Shown: positions 22,538-33,699, counted from the stretch's first letter. The stretch is DNA of 64,000 nucleotides from Sclerodactyla briareus (GCA_026419785.1 JAODTK010003555.1:1178001-1242000); one strand, 5' to 3'. Notes: generated from the sequence alone by a model not told the origin. Translations and numbers: made by a program.

Positions 22538-22765
22538 CAGGGGCGAATCCAGGGGGCGCAACCCCCCCCCCCCCCATTGGCCGCATGGAAAATAAAAAAC
22601 GAATCTTGAATAATATCGTTCACAATAGGCTCGAAATTGTAATAGGAATTTTGCATCCGGTCCTTCTTCGGAAGCAAGATTTTCCAAAGGGAGGGACACC
22701 CCAGCCGACTGCGATCATCATGCTTTGCGCCCCCTCCCCTATTGAAAATCCTGGACACGCCCTTG
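22538..22765. mobile_element. hAT-like MITE, 228 bp
   Basis: Ends are CAGGGGCGAATCCAGG (22538-22553) and, on the minus strand from 22765, CAAGGGCGTGTCCAGG. A TAGTTG/GTAGTTG duplication flanks it (22531-22537 and 22765-22771), allowing one ambiguous base; hAT elements make 8-bp duplications. It contains a 14-C run after the left end and no transposase. Confidence 0.75.
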
Positions 22766-22774
22766 TAGTTGGAT

Positions 22775-23405
22775 AGCGAAAATGACTTGAATGGCCAGAA
22801 CTTGTGCCCGAATACTTGGATTTTACCATCAACAGCCTGATTTTTTGTGCGCTTCGTGCGCAGGTTGTTTCTTTGTTTCGCATCAACAACAGGTTAAGGG
22901 CATCATATTGGGCGAAATCAGCTAGTCTCATACACCTTCAAGTATGCAACCTCTAAGTATGCAACATGGCTCCAGCGAAACTAATTTCAACATTTGTGGA
23001 AGGCCAAATGGGCAATGGTCGTCTCATACTGCCATAAATATATGAGCGGTAGCCAACATGGTGATACTCAGGAACACGCCGCCTTCCATTTCCCGGTATC
23101 TAGGGTCTTCCAGGCCCAAAATTTTCTGGTCCGCTCCGCGCCACCCGATGATGGCGCTCCGCTCAGATAGTCGGTCGCAGCCCCTTCCATGAAATTATAG
23201 TCCCCCCCCCCATTCCAATCAATATGGTTACCATTGTGCGTTCTAAGGTTATAACCGCATCCAGGTTAGCAGCGCCTGCCCGAAAATCTCTACACGAGAT
23301 GTTGTCTGTCGAGGGCTCTCTGCTCCCCGCCTGCGACTTGTAATTTCCTAGATAACAAGCGCAAATATTGCGTAATATCAACTCCATAGGGAATATGGGC
23401 TCCAC
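22775..23405. other. No gene; short GC motif near 23130
   Basis: A GTGCGCTTCGTGCGC palindromic motif at 22847 is MITE-like. CTCCGCGCCACCCGATGATGGCGCTCCGC near 23133-23161 (29 bp) recurs in direct orientation at 25353 with two changes. No coding signal. Confidence 0.4.
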
Positions 23406-23410
23406 CCACA

Positions 23411-24730
23411 ATAAAGCTGCTTTTACTAGGCACGCGAATGCGCGAATAGATAGGCGAATACGCGATTGGCCTGGCGAACGAGGAATCGCGTGTCGCGTGT
23501 CACGGGGGTATTTACTAGGCACGCAAATCGCGACTCGCGAAATAAAATTCGCAGGGGAATACAGAACTAGATGAGCGGCTATTTAGCGCTATTTAGGCGC
23601 AAACGGACAAGAAAAATGGCGCTCGCAAAGCACATCAATTAAGCAAGATGTCATTATTGCCACAGGATAATACTCCTCATTGAGAAATACAGAGGAGACG
23701 CAGTTCACCCAATTGACGACAACGACTGTAGGCTATGGGGCTATAGGCCTATAGGGCTATGGGCCTGTATGTCCCTTCGAGAATTTCCAACGAAATGGGC
23801 GACCCACTCTTAAAACAAAAGTCTAGAGTAAATGGTTACACTCCAATGAAGTGTGCGGTGTGAACATCCATTTCACTCCATTGTAGAAAATCTTCGCCCC
23901 TTATGGAGCATACTTCCAATCTTCTAGAGTGGACTTCGAAGTGTGCTGACTGACCACTCCGATGTTTCCATAGAGAGCACGAGTACGGAACTTCGCCCAT
24001 TATAGAGTGATACTTCACTCTATTAGAGTGAAATTCTACTCTACATTCGAGGTTTGCTGAGTGACTACTTCATTAGAGTGAAATTCACTCTTTTGCTTTT
24101 AGAGAGCATGCATGAGTGACATGGTTTATCCATGACATGGCATGACATTTCCGGGATGACGTTGTCAGTAGTTTTGGTTATTGGCATGCCATGGGTGGGT
24201 CAGAAGAAGAAGGCAGAAATATACAGTCCCTGGGTGGTCGATTCCCATAGTGATTCTATCCAAACCGATTGCGGAAGATTCCCGAGACCTTGGGGAGAAT
24301 TCCCACCGATCAGGGTTTATGTAAAACGCTCCAACAATCCATCATGCCGCCTATTCGAACATATAGCACAGTTAGAATAACGCAATAGACTATAGGCCTA
24401 TTTAACAGGCCAAATAAACGGAATTGCACGATGTATGTGACACGATATGCCTTATTTCGCAGCAAAATACGAACTTCTCAGTTAGTATACGTTGTCCCAT
24501 TCGGCGTTCCATCGGTCTAAAATCGCGAGCTGTCGCGCGCGTCACCCGATTTGAATTGTCACCGGACAATTCGGTTTTTGTCGCGACCCGCGACAAAAAA
24601 ATCGAACTTTCGCACATTCGCGGTTCGCGTGCCTATGAATAGACCCATATAAATAACACAGGAGCGAAAAATAGTCTTTGTCGCGTATTCGCACATACGC
24701 ACATTCGCGTGCCTAGTAAAGCCACTTTAT
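23411..24730. mobile_element. Non-autonomous DNA element with two tiers of inverted ends
   Basis: Outer ends: CTTTTACTAGGCACGCGAAT at 23420-23439, and on the minus strand GCTTTACTAGGCACGCGAAT ending at 24722, each followed by GCG-rich sequence with CGAATACGCGA. An inner pair of related ends exists: ATTTACTAGGCACGCAAATC at 23509-23528, and on the minus strand ATTCATAGGCACGCGAACC near 24645-24627. Both tiers point outward-in, so the element is symmetric at two levels. ATAAAG-like sequence lies outside both ends. About 1.3 kb, no transposase. A second MITE sits inside (23812-24100). Superfamily unknown. Confidence 0.75.
23812..24100. mobile_element. Nested MITE with AGAGTGAAATTCACTC-type ends
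   Basis: The left end AAAACAAAAGTCTAGAGTAA continues into ACACTCCAATGAAG; the right end read on the minus strand is AAAAGCAAAAGAGTGAATTT continuing into CACTCTAATGAAG. Internal copies of the motif are numerous, including a perfect hairpin TTCACTCTATTAGAGTGAA at 24013-24031. It lies wholly inside the 23.4-24.7 kb element. No coding. Confidence 0.65.
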
Positions 24731-24734
24731 AATT

Positions 24735-25425
24735 GAACCTTTTCAACAGAAGACAGGTTGCATACCGGTAATATTAAGTCCAGTTACAGTGGGCTCATTT
24801 GCCCTGTGACAGGGCTTCCGGGAAAAGAGAAATTATGAATACCGTACGGCCTGGTGCTTCGATTCTTTGGGCCTATAGGCTACCAGCAGTGCGATCGGAT
24901 GCTAAAATTAAGTTGTCATCTATATTATTTTATTGAAGAGAACGTCTCCCGCTGGAGCATTTAAAGGGCCCAAATTATGACAAACGGTTAATTTGTAGTT
25001 GTATTAATCAGTAGGTAACTAGGTTTTTAGGTAATTAGGTTTAAAGACACGTCAACACATACGTGTTTTATAGTGTCTTCCGAGTTTCGATATCCACCAC
25101 TTCAGTCGCCTCGTATGTCACCATCATATCTGTCACCAAATTATTTCGTTACGGAACTATGGGGTTCGGGGTCTTTGCTTGGGCGCTTCGCGTCTGGGTT
25201 TTGACTCCATGAATGCTGAACCCCAGTGACTGAAGTGCTCCAAGGTGCGAGGAGAATTTTGAAATGAGGGCTGAACTTCTTCTTGCTTATATTATTCGGG
25301 AAGTGCCGTTTTCGGCGATCTGGAGGGTTAGAAAAGCCGAAATGTTCTTGCTCCCTCCGCGCCAACCGATGGTGGCGCTCCGCCTCTTTGCTCCATTGAA
25401 GATCTGGGCTATTTTAAAATGAATA
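24735..25425. other. No gene seen
   Basis: The segment 25150-25385 has short self-complementary GC motifs, including the second CTCCGCGCCAACCGATGGTGG copy near 25353, and may be a MITE, but no ends could be paired. Confidence 0.4.
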
Positions 25426-25429
25426 TTTC

Positions 25430-25770
25430 CTCTGGGTTCTTTGATATCGAAGCAGGTACTCCCCAAGGGTGTGTAATGAGTCGCATCCTGTATTTTTTAA
25501 TTCTCGTTAAACGACGTAATAGCAGGACCTAAATAAAACCTGGCACGTATTGCTGAAGACATCGCGGGCCTCCTAAAATGTTTTAATAAATCTCAATAAA
25601 CTCCAACGGGCACTGAATTACATTGAAGACTGATGCTGTTCTGAGCGTATAGAAAGAAATCCAACTATATCTCATTCAATTCATTTAATAGGAATATAAA
25701 TCTCATTTGATTCATTTTAATAGGAATATACTGAACGGGAACATTCTCCAACATAGCAAAGTTTTTTTTT
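25430..25770 (+). mobile_element. LINE RT fragment (jockey/CR1-like), also present after GT31 copy 4
   Basis: The plus strand encodes EAGTPQGCVMSRILYFL (about 25448-25500), matching the SGVPQGSVLSPLLF RT motif, and after a degraded interval NLNKLQRALNYIED (25592-25633), matching the segment that follows the FADD motif in jockey/CR1-group RTs. The FADD box is not readable. The second part is homologous to 58455-58560. Stops and frame changes are frequent. A 33-bp direct repeat, CTCATT-GATTCATTT-AATAGGAATATA, follows at 25670-25732. Confidence 0.7.
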
Positions 25771-25774
25771 TTTA

Positions 25775-27530
25775 TAAATTAATTCCAAGGCCCAGTACCG
25801 CTACTTCCTACGGAATACTTCAACTGGAAAATTAAATTTCAATATCCACCCAACATACAATTTGCTAAGCCAACATCAACTTATTTAAACTTAGGTGCAT
25901 GTGTAGTAAGTATACACCTGAAGATGAGGTCTTCACCTCGAAAATCAGTATGGCATCGTTAACTTGCATATTCGCTTGTTTGTCCTTCATTTCATCAGTA
26001 TAGACTACACCTATCTATTTCTATATATAAACAGAGGATAGCTTCCAAAAGAGAGGAAATATGATTGACGTGTAGGAGTACGAAAACAAATTATTTACGA
26101 AATTTTCGGTCACCCTGTGACCTTCAGCGTATGACTTACAGAATGATATATACAAAAGTGGCACGCAAAGCACCAACTGAGAAAAGCATACATATACCCT
26201 CGAATATTGATTATAGCAACGATTGTCACTACTGGCCCCCGCTGAATTCTTAAAGAACTTGTAAGGGTTCAGACCCCCCATATCTCTGGTGAAGCCCACA
26301 CGTGAGATTTTAGCCGCAAAATCCAATTAAACCTCCACTCATTTACGGTGTTCACTGCTTGTAAAATTGGAGGGCCAGACTTACACATCTAAGATTAACT
26401 AGGAGTGATTCGTTTTAATGAAATGTTCAGCGCACCCGGAAAGGCTGGGGAATATGGTCTCTTATCGACTTTAGGTGGTTGTTTAGTCCCTAAGACGGAA
26501 TTTAGTCCGGTCTCATCCAACGTACGTGTCGTGATTACACATATTACAGAGTAGTAACCCAAATTAGACCATTTTTTTTTTACCAATTCGCGAAAAAATT
26601 GTAAAGAGTCTGTTGTTCAACGGATTTGAGTAGCCCAAGGTGTCTCGTTCTTCCAGAAAAAGTGATGCCGCCCATCAGGCAAGATGGGGAAAGTTGATTT
26701 TTTCAAATGGCGTCCACAATGGCTTGCCACAGACCTGGGGAAATTGGAGAAAATGCGCGATTAGTCGAAAACAGTGATGCGTAGTTTCAAACAAACTTTG
26801 ATTCATATATTTTCCCAGTTTACTCGCTTAAGCACACACAAAAAAAACTATTATCCAATTCTGTTGGCATGTTCCAGAACCAAGAATGGCGCCCATCTAG
26901 CCGTCTCGAACGCAAAATAGAAATACGGAGAATGGCGGCAGACATACAAATTTTAGGGAGATGGCTCTGCCTGTTGAACATAGTGGATACCCGTTGCAGG
27001 CTATTTAATAATCACCCATATGTATATTCAGTATGGTATATCATGAATTGCAAACCTCATTTCGTGCTGTTCTAGTTTCGAAAAACTAAGGAGGCTAACA
27101 TGGCTGACAGAATTTCACACAAAGGGACACGAAGTGAGGAGGCAAATCAGTCGGTAGAGCTAGCTCCGGACGCGATATCAATATAATCTTAATGTGGTCG
27201 AATCCCTTTGAATCCAGAGGCACTTTGCGCCGTGCTGTTAGACATGGAATTCTTCCCTCAAGGTCACACGTTAACCAGCCCACGTGTTAAACGTAGGAAC
27301 CTGCTAGGTACAGAAGTGCGCCTGCTCTTCGTATGGCTTGGCCAGGGGGGATAGTAGATGACCAAACGTGCATACTTGGTGGTACAGGCAAGGTCTTCAT
27401 CTGTTGCCATGCCTGGGGTTTAGAATCGCTAGTCGTGTCGTAAGGAGGCAGCTGACTTGATACACGACTATAAACTCGAATCTTAATCTTAATCTTCCTA
27501 TCAAGAACGAGTCAAAATACCATCATTATC
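25775..27530. other. No gene seen
   Basis: No supported feature. Short reading frames in this region have no recognisable homology. AATGGCG-type motifs near 26886 and 26932 are common in dispersed repeats but do not define an element. Confidence 0.4.
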
Positions 27531-27535
27531 TCTTA

Positions 27536-27830
27536 TATAATAATATAATAATACTAATAATAATAATAATATAATAATAATAATAATAGCTAGCACTCAT
27601 ATAGCACTTTTCATCGCGACAGCAGTGTTCGAAGCGCTTCACAAATGCTTTTCTCATTGAGACAGGGATGGTTATGCCGGTGGCGGATGTGGAACAGAGG
27701 GTAAAGCGCTTCGGAACGAGTGTTCCGGGTAGAAAACGCACCGTGCCAAAAGTTGCTCCTCTATTCATAAGTCGCCTGGGCTTCGTCACAACCTCCTGCA
27801 TATGGCGCGTACCTTCGAGGCGGCGATGAC
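27536..27830 (-). mobile_element. SINE with L2-like tail (5'-truncated or diverged head)
   Basis: On the minus strand the body contains AGGCGACTTATGAATAGAGG (about 27782-27762), shared with the SINE at 31.6-31.95 kb. It ends in GTGAAGCGCTTCGAACAC, then GTGCTATATGAGTGCTAGC and a long ATT-rich tail (27536-27590), the typical 3' end of L2-mobilised SINEs. No tRNA head is recognisable. Confidence 0.7.
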
Positions 27831-27869
27831 TATCCCTTCAGTGGCCTACTGTCAGATTTCGTCTCCGGG

Positions 27870-27890
27870 GGTTTTTGGGGGGGGGGGGGG
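27870..27890. repeat. G-rich homopolymer
   Basis: GGGGGTTTTT followed by an interrupted run of about 14 G; no associated feature. Confidence 0.5.
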
Positions 27891-28446
27891 TCACAATGGG
27901 TCAAGGTCAGGGGTGGTGGGTTCTTCCTCCGAACCCTCCGCCTTATTCGGCGTAACGCCACTGACCACATGCACAGGAGCGAGGGGACATGGCGGCCAAT
28001 CAGAGAGAGAGCTAGGTAGGGTGGAGTTGTGAGAAATCTTGAAAGCATACAAAGCCAAATTTTATTTCAATCCGTGTCAACTTACAACAACCGTGTATAT
28101 CAATTTAAGCTCAAGAGTGAGTTATCGTTCGCTTTTGTGTAGTGTGGTCCATGACGTGCAGCTGAGGTCGGGGTCTTCTTTGTAGACCGTGCAATATATT
28201 GCGCATCAATGCCATTAAATACCATTGCAATATTCTATCGTGGAAGTTATAGAGCGTGATCTACTTTCAATTCCACTTCGATACAATATCCTGTGATTCT
28301 GCCAATGCTGACATGTTTTATTGAAATGATCGGAAAGCGTCACTGTTACTCCCGCATATCTTTCACGGTTTTGACAGAGTTCCCGTCTGTCTTTGGGGAA
28401 CCGGGAGCGTGCTGCCACGGCCATAATCCTTCGTTCTTCGCTGTCG

Positions 28447-28533
28447 TATTTTTTATTTTTTTTTTTTTTTTTTTTTTTTTCTTTTTCTGTTGTTTTGTTT
28501 CTTCTTTTTTTTTTTTTTTTTTTTTTTTCTATT
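28447..28533. repeat. Interrupted poly-T tracts
   Basis: Two T runs (about 28457-28480 and 28505-28528) separated by a CTTTTTCTGTTG block. They could be the minus-strand poly-A tail of a retroposed copy, but no flanking source gene or target-site duplication could be recognised. Confidence 0.6.
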
Positions 28534-28539
28534 TTATTC

Positions 28540-30560
28540 TGCTAGTCACAGCACTACGATGTCCCGCCGCCCACTCGGATGTCGTCCAACAAAGCTTTCG
28601 TTTACTTACATTTCATCTGTGACTAGTACGATTGAGTTAAATACCTCGAGTACGCTGATCTCCAAGGCTTCCGTACATCATTGCGCACCCCCAGTAGTGC
28701 CGTCTCTGTGGAGTGGATTAGCCGGTATGGCTGACTAGAACTCGAATGTAATGATGAACGACTTAGATGAAGCGCTCAGTCTGTTGCAGACAGTATGTTC
28801 CAGAAACACATGTCCAAAGCAGAGATTCGACACTGTCCGATAATTGGCCAATGCGTGCGGGTCCATTCCTGGCTCGTTGAGCAATAGTCGAACACCGCAT
28901 GTTTGTATCTATCAGTGTCAAACGACACGTTGACAAAATTTACCGGGTCACCAATCCCGCTGGAATGACCCATCTTCATAACGGTGTCGGTATCGGATCC
29001 ACGGAACTGATTTTATCCTCTGGAGAGAAGAGCTTGGAGAGCGAGATCTCTGTTACTGAAGTGGAGTGAAAAGCTGGGCGAGAAAGACTGGACAGCTGCA
29101 CAACGTGTGTGAGTTCTCACGGGTTTATAGGAAGTTCTCTCCGTAACTTTGCGATCTTTCCTTCGAAGAAATCCTTAATTTCTGTGCCTGGGCCCTCGGC
29201 TCGATATGAGTGGTCCGAATAAATGGGGTATTCCCGTTTTTCACCACTGAGTTCGTCGTGACCTTGATACGGTTGCAGTGATACTCCATTGCACGTTGAT
29301 TGACCTCGGACCCACCTCATACTCTGACACTGATGACTCGACTATGCAGTTACATCAGACACCATGTTTTTCATGTTACTGTTTGGTGGTGAACTCTAGG
29401 TCATTTGCGTGTTTAGCATCTGTTGGTGGGAGTCCTGTCGGAATCAATATCTCCCTACAGCGCCTGTTTCATAGTGTGGTCGCTCCCCAAAGATTTTGGT
29501 TGCACACGTACTCATGGCCTTCACACCAGCTTGTTTGAATTCTGACAGCCGATGGCTCTGCGCAGAAAAAGGCTTGATCACAGACTCTGGAAAATCAATA
29601 TTGTAGATAGCCCTTTTTTTTTTTTTTTTTTTTTTCATATTAATTTCTCTGTTTTGGAGGTTGGCACCACTTTTTCCTACAGATTTATCGCAGTGATATC
29701 GTTGTTTTTTTTTTGGTAAATTTCCCAGGCATCTTGATTTGGGCACATACTAGCAGCATGGTAATGTCGCGTATTTGTTCGCCAAGATCGAAAATTCTAT
29801 CACAAATTTGGTTTGAAAATTTTACAAATCACTTTTCTTCATTCTCGACTGATCAATGCATTTTCTATGATTTACCAATATTCGGCGGCATTTTGAACAC
29901 CATTTTGAAAAAAATCCGGTTCCCCATCCTGTACCGATGGCATCTTTTTTTCGGTACACTTTGACACAATTACCTACACAAATCAGTTGAACATAGATTC
30001 TTTACAATTTTTCACCGATGGATATATATTGGGTTACTAGAGCAGCTATAATACAGCATTGGTTGGAGGGGGGAGATGGTCACGTGAAACTGTTAGGCGA
30101 TCTGAAATGTTACTGTCGGTGATTATCATGGAGCAAATTTGTACATCCCTGTTGTAGGCTCGGCTTGCCTTCGCATATCATTCCCGGGCAGACCAGAGCT
30201 CAATGGAACTGTCAATAAGGTCTACTCTTCTTATATGTACAATATAATGTCAACGAGCGTCAGCTGCCAGGACCTCGAATACATTTCAGTGGATTCGCAA
30301 TCTTCAATAATCGGTTGGCGTTTTTTTTCACTTTATCATAGTCCGAGAAATACCTAATCATCACGAAGGAGACTGAGCAGTTGGGTTTGGAGGTTTTATA
30401 TCACCGGATCCGTCCTCTCATTTCAATAAACCAACAACCCTACGGTCGCTATCAGACGCCAATGCCTTTCACCAACGTCGCCACACTGGCCTCAATTTAT
30501 TATTACACGGAAATTCTGATTTGGAAGTTGGTGGGTTAGGTCTAGGCCATTATACCGCAC
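28540..30560. other. No recognisable gene; second poly-T tract at 29614
   Basis: A poly-T run of about 24 lies at 29613-29636. Minus-strand reading frames near 29746-29444, 29320-29117 and 28979-28776 have varied, non-repetitive composition but no recognised domain. They could be fragments of an unidentified transposon protein; support is weak. Confidence 0.35.
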
Positions 30561-30569
30561 AGTAACATT

Positions 30570-30880
30570 TTATCAAGTAAAAAAAAATGGCATGGTCCAC
30601 AGCGCCCTCCTAGGCTTCTCGCCACAAGAGATTATAAAGAAAAGAGAGAATGATTCGTTTTCATTATCCACTTATAACGAACAAAATTATTCTTTAGGCA
30701 TTTATTTTTGCACCGGTAAAAATGGTCCAAATGGAGAACCTCATTTCTACAGCATTGCGAATTCGTACCAGCATAATTTTCCGATTGGCACGCGAATACA
30801 GCATCACTAAGTGTTTTGCAATAAATGATGAAATAATAAAATATGAAACGCTACTCTGCCTCGGCTTGTTTAATTTAGGA
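30570..30880. repeat. Duplicated anchor sequence (paralogous to 59.83-60.06 kb)
   Basis: Shared with 59830-60060: GATTCGTTT-ATT-TCCA-TTATAAC (30652; 59848), ATAATTCTTTA-type, GGAGAACCT-ATTTC (30732; 59929), ACAGCATTG (30752; 59946) and GCAATAAATG (30816; 60036). Lies right of GT31 copy 2, as its partner lies right of copy 4. Confidence 0.75.
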
Positions 30881-30884
30881 TTCT

Positions 30885-31595
30885 ACTCATCATCACATCT
30901 ACTACGGTTGCAATGAGACTTTAAAGCAGCGTTCATTGGCAAAGGAAAAGAACAACAATTGCGTGTGTGTTAGACAGTGTAAAAAAAAAGCAAAAAGCAT
31001 GCTCGATGAAGCCTGACACAGCAATTGTGTCTGTGCACTGACCCGATACCGAGACCGCCCCGCCAACTCCCTCCTCCCTCCGACACGCGCCTGTGTATGT
31101 ATCTCTTTCATTAACGTATTGGGTACGTTGGGTGTCTGGCAAAATAGAGGGCGCCGGTACAATTTGTAGTGCTGTTTTTAACTTTTTTTCCTAGATCGGA
31201 AATGGTAATTCTCCACTCCACTGTCTTCGTGTTCTAGTCTGAAGGTAATAAAATACTAAGACTATGGTATTTCGATTTCTGTAAGTTACAAAATCAACGG
31301 TTGCTTCTCAATTGATGTCAACCATTCTGGCGACATTTGCACTCGGTGGACATAACGGGGTCTCGGTCTGTCCAAATTGGCCTCCGGTATTCCCGTAGCG
31401 GTGCATGTATCCGTTATGTTGTACCTACCGATGTTAATACTGTCAAGCTGGGTGCAGACCCACCTCTCAATACAATCCATATTGCTTAACATTTGCAGAT
31501 GGTCCATTGTTCTTTCAGAACCATAGTGACATTGAAGCTCCTCTTAGGCTCCATCATACCCGTGCGGGCACATGAGTCTGTTGTACCCATAACTA
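30885..31595. other. No gene seen
   Basis: No recognisable feature in this interval; it has no evident counterpart between the matching anchors at 60.06 and 60.13 kb. Confidence 0.4.
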
Positions 31596-31599
31596 GAAC

Positions 31600-31945
31600 T
31601 ATTAATAAAATCTTTTTTCCACGTCGAAGACATGCTCAAAGCGCTTCACAGATATTACTCCTGATCATTTAGTGACTTGTCACACCTCTCGCACCTCTCG
31701 CTTGGTCTCTCCCCACGCACCATTCCAGTACGTACGCTTCATCGTGTCCCTCGGGGGACGTCCCAATAGGGCTGCCACATACGGCGCTCGCTACTCTTCA
31801 TAAGTCACCTCACAAGGTACCCACTTGTCCAACAGCACTGCGGAAAAGTCCTCGGGCATCCACTGGGCTCCGAACTCGCAATCAATGGTTTTGCAGTCTG
31901 GAGCTCTACCGACTGAGCTAATCCGCCTCCGAGCTAATCCGCCTA
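31600..31945 (-). mobile_element. tRNA-derived SINE with L2-like 3' tail
   Basis: On the minus strand the head reads TAGCTCAGTCGGTAGAGCTC (A box, about 31921-31902), then CAGACTGCAAA, a Cys-like GCA anticodon position (31892-31894), then a TTGCGAGTTCGGAGCC B box (about 31880-31865). The body carries AGGTGACTTATGAAGAGTAGC (about 31812-31792; 21 bp described), shared with 27.78 kb. The 3' end has GTGAAGCGCTTTGAGCATG (about 31654-31636), the L2-type GCGCTTTGA tail motif. A 16-bp duplication of GAGCTAATCCGCCTCC at the head (31914-31929 and 31931-31943) is peculiar to this copy. It is a retroposon rather than a functional tRNA gene, because the acceptor end is missing and a SINE body follows. Confidence 0.8.
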
Positions 31946-31994
31946 TTACGAGGAACAAGGTCAACACACCTCCGATAGCGCACAGTCCAGCAAG

Positions 31995-32045
31995 GCTGAT
32001 GGCCATTTTCGGAGGTCTATCGATTATAATATGGAAGAAACGTTA
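31995..32045. repeat. Short duplicated anchor before the (GTAT)n array
   Basis: CTATCGATTATAATATGG and AAACGTTAGAACAAA correspond to CTGTCAATTATAATATAGGG and AACGTTAAAACAAA at 60145-60180, placing the two (GTAT)n arrays in paralogous positions. Confidence 0.65.
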
Positions 32046-32204
32046 GAACAAACTTATCGCGTACCTGGGGGACGGCTTCAACCTCCTCGCCTCGTTGCGC
32101 GTGAACATAGAAACTCTGCAGTGGGCTTCCGCGAACATCTCTTATTAAGAGCTCGGCTGTCACGCGCTGCTGCTCACTGGGTGGCCAGCCCCCGCTTGGC
32201 GTAC

Positions 32205-32412
32205 GTATGAATGAATGTATGTATGTATGTAGGTATGTATGTATGTATGTATGTATGGATGTATGTATGTATGTATGTATGATGTATGTATGTATGTATG
32301 TATGTAATGTATTTATGTATGTATGTATGTATTGTATGTATGTATGTATGGATGTATGTATGTATGTTGTATGTATGTATGTGTATGTATGTATGTGTAT
32401 GTATGTATGTAG
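32205..32412. repeat. Imperfect (GTAT)n microsatellite, ~205 bp
   Basis: About 50 GTAT units with scattered substitutions (GGTATG, GGATG, ATTTATG) and single-base indels that break the register. Paralogous in position to the much longer array at 60.2-61.5 kb. Confidence 0.95.
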
Positions 32413-32689
32413 TTGATAACAATTATTGTTCGTGTTGGAGCGCTCGAATGCGTGATGCGAATCACTCTGAGGGGATTCTGACGAAAGAATATTTTGCGCG
32501 AATGGTAAGTGCTGTTTTGAGGAGGAAATTTGAGTTTTACCAAATTTATTTTTATCGATTTTGGGATTTAAAAAAAAACATCCGCGGATGAAAAAAATTT
32601 TATAAGAAGACTATATAGAATGTATCTGGAAGTCATGTTACCATACAGCAGCATCTTAGCATAGAATGCTAAATGAAAAAAGTAATTAA

Positions 32690-33450
32690 TTGTGGCTTTC
32701 CCTCGCACAGGTCATGTTTCGCCATTTGCACACCGTACAGTCACTACGTACAGCCAGTGCATGTACAATACTACAGTGTCGTAAAAGTTATGGTAAGAAG
32801 AATAGAAAGGTCGATTTCAGGATGTTCTGCCAAATTTTCTTTAAACATTTTCGGCACACGGGTGATGACAGGCATGGAAATTATAGATTAAACATGATAT
32901 TTTGAAGACTGAAATGCTTGATCTCTTTCACCCCTATTTAAACCTTCTGCTGGAGAATAACAAGGGTCTTCAGTGTTTTTTTTTTTTTGTTTCCCACGAA
33001 GTGTGAATAAAGTTGTAGTAACCGCTTGGTACTATATATCAATAGATGGGCTACATGGGCGATATGTCATGATTTCATTTTATGACCATGCAGGGTTTAT
33101 GGTATCTGGCCGCCGGTCGCGTCCTGTGCATGGAGACGAAAGGGATAGCGGTTCCACAACGATCGCCGTGTTTCGAAGCAAGTCTCCAGTGAGTTCCCAG
33201 GTTTTGATTTGATTTGATTTAGCCATATACTCACTGTACAGTCACTACTATGTTGTAGAATATATGGTAAAATAGAAAGGTATAGAAGGTCGAGTTCAGG
33301 TTGTTCTGCCAATTTTGGAAACATTTTCGGCACACGAGTGATGACAGGCATGGAAATTATAAAACGAACATATTATTCTGGAGACGGAAAATACTGTTCT
33401 CTCTTACCCCCATTTGTACCTTCTGCTGGAGAAAGACAAAGGGTCTTAGG
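32690..33450. repeat. Conserved unit present twice in tandem here and once at 62.7 kb
   Basis: Unit 1 (32690-32975) and unit 2 (33215-33450) share TACAGTCACTAC, GTAAGAAGAATAGAAAGG-like sequence, GTTCTGCCAA, ACATTTTCGGCACACG-GTGATGACAGG (broken here: ACATTTTCGGCACACG then GTGATGACAGG), CATGGAAATTATA, CCTTCTGCTGGAGAA and GGGTCTT. The third copy is at 62720-63010. The DNA after unit 1 (CATGATTTCATTTTATGACC at 33068) also matches the DNA after the third copy (63112). No coding potential is evident; function unknown. Confidence 0.8.
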
Positions 33451-33699
33451 GTCTTCCACCAACTATAACTGGCCTTCTCTTCTCGACTAATGCTCAGATG
33501 AAATCGAGCAGGGGTGTAACCTTTCCCAACCTGCCTCCGGGACCGCCATTTACGTCTCCACTCGGAAGGACAATCAGTGAACTCCAGGACCCGACCAATT
33601 TCTCGGAACATGGAGGAGCGGAAGTTCAAGTTCAACGTAACTGCTAACAGCCGACGGACGAGACTCCTCGCAATTATCCCGTAAGGAACCCCAGTAACC

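Noticed and set aside
28293-28738. Phenylalanine-rich plus-strand frame
   Set aside because: Caused by two poly-T tracts; flanking codons show no domain.
29444-29746. Minus-strand 100-codon frame with a lysine run
   Set aside because: The lysines come from a poly-T tract; the rest has no recognised domain, so a gene call is not supported.
31866-31930. Possible tRNA-Cys gene on the minus strand
   Set aside because: A and B boxes and a GCA position are present, but the acceptor stem is incomplete, the 5' end is duplicated and a SINE body with L2-like tail follows.
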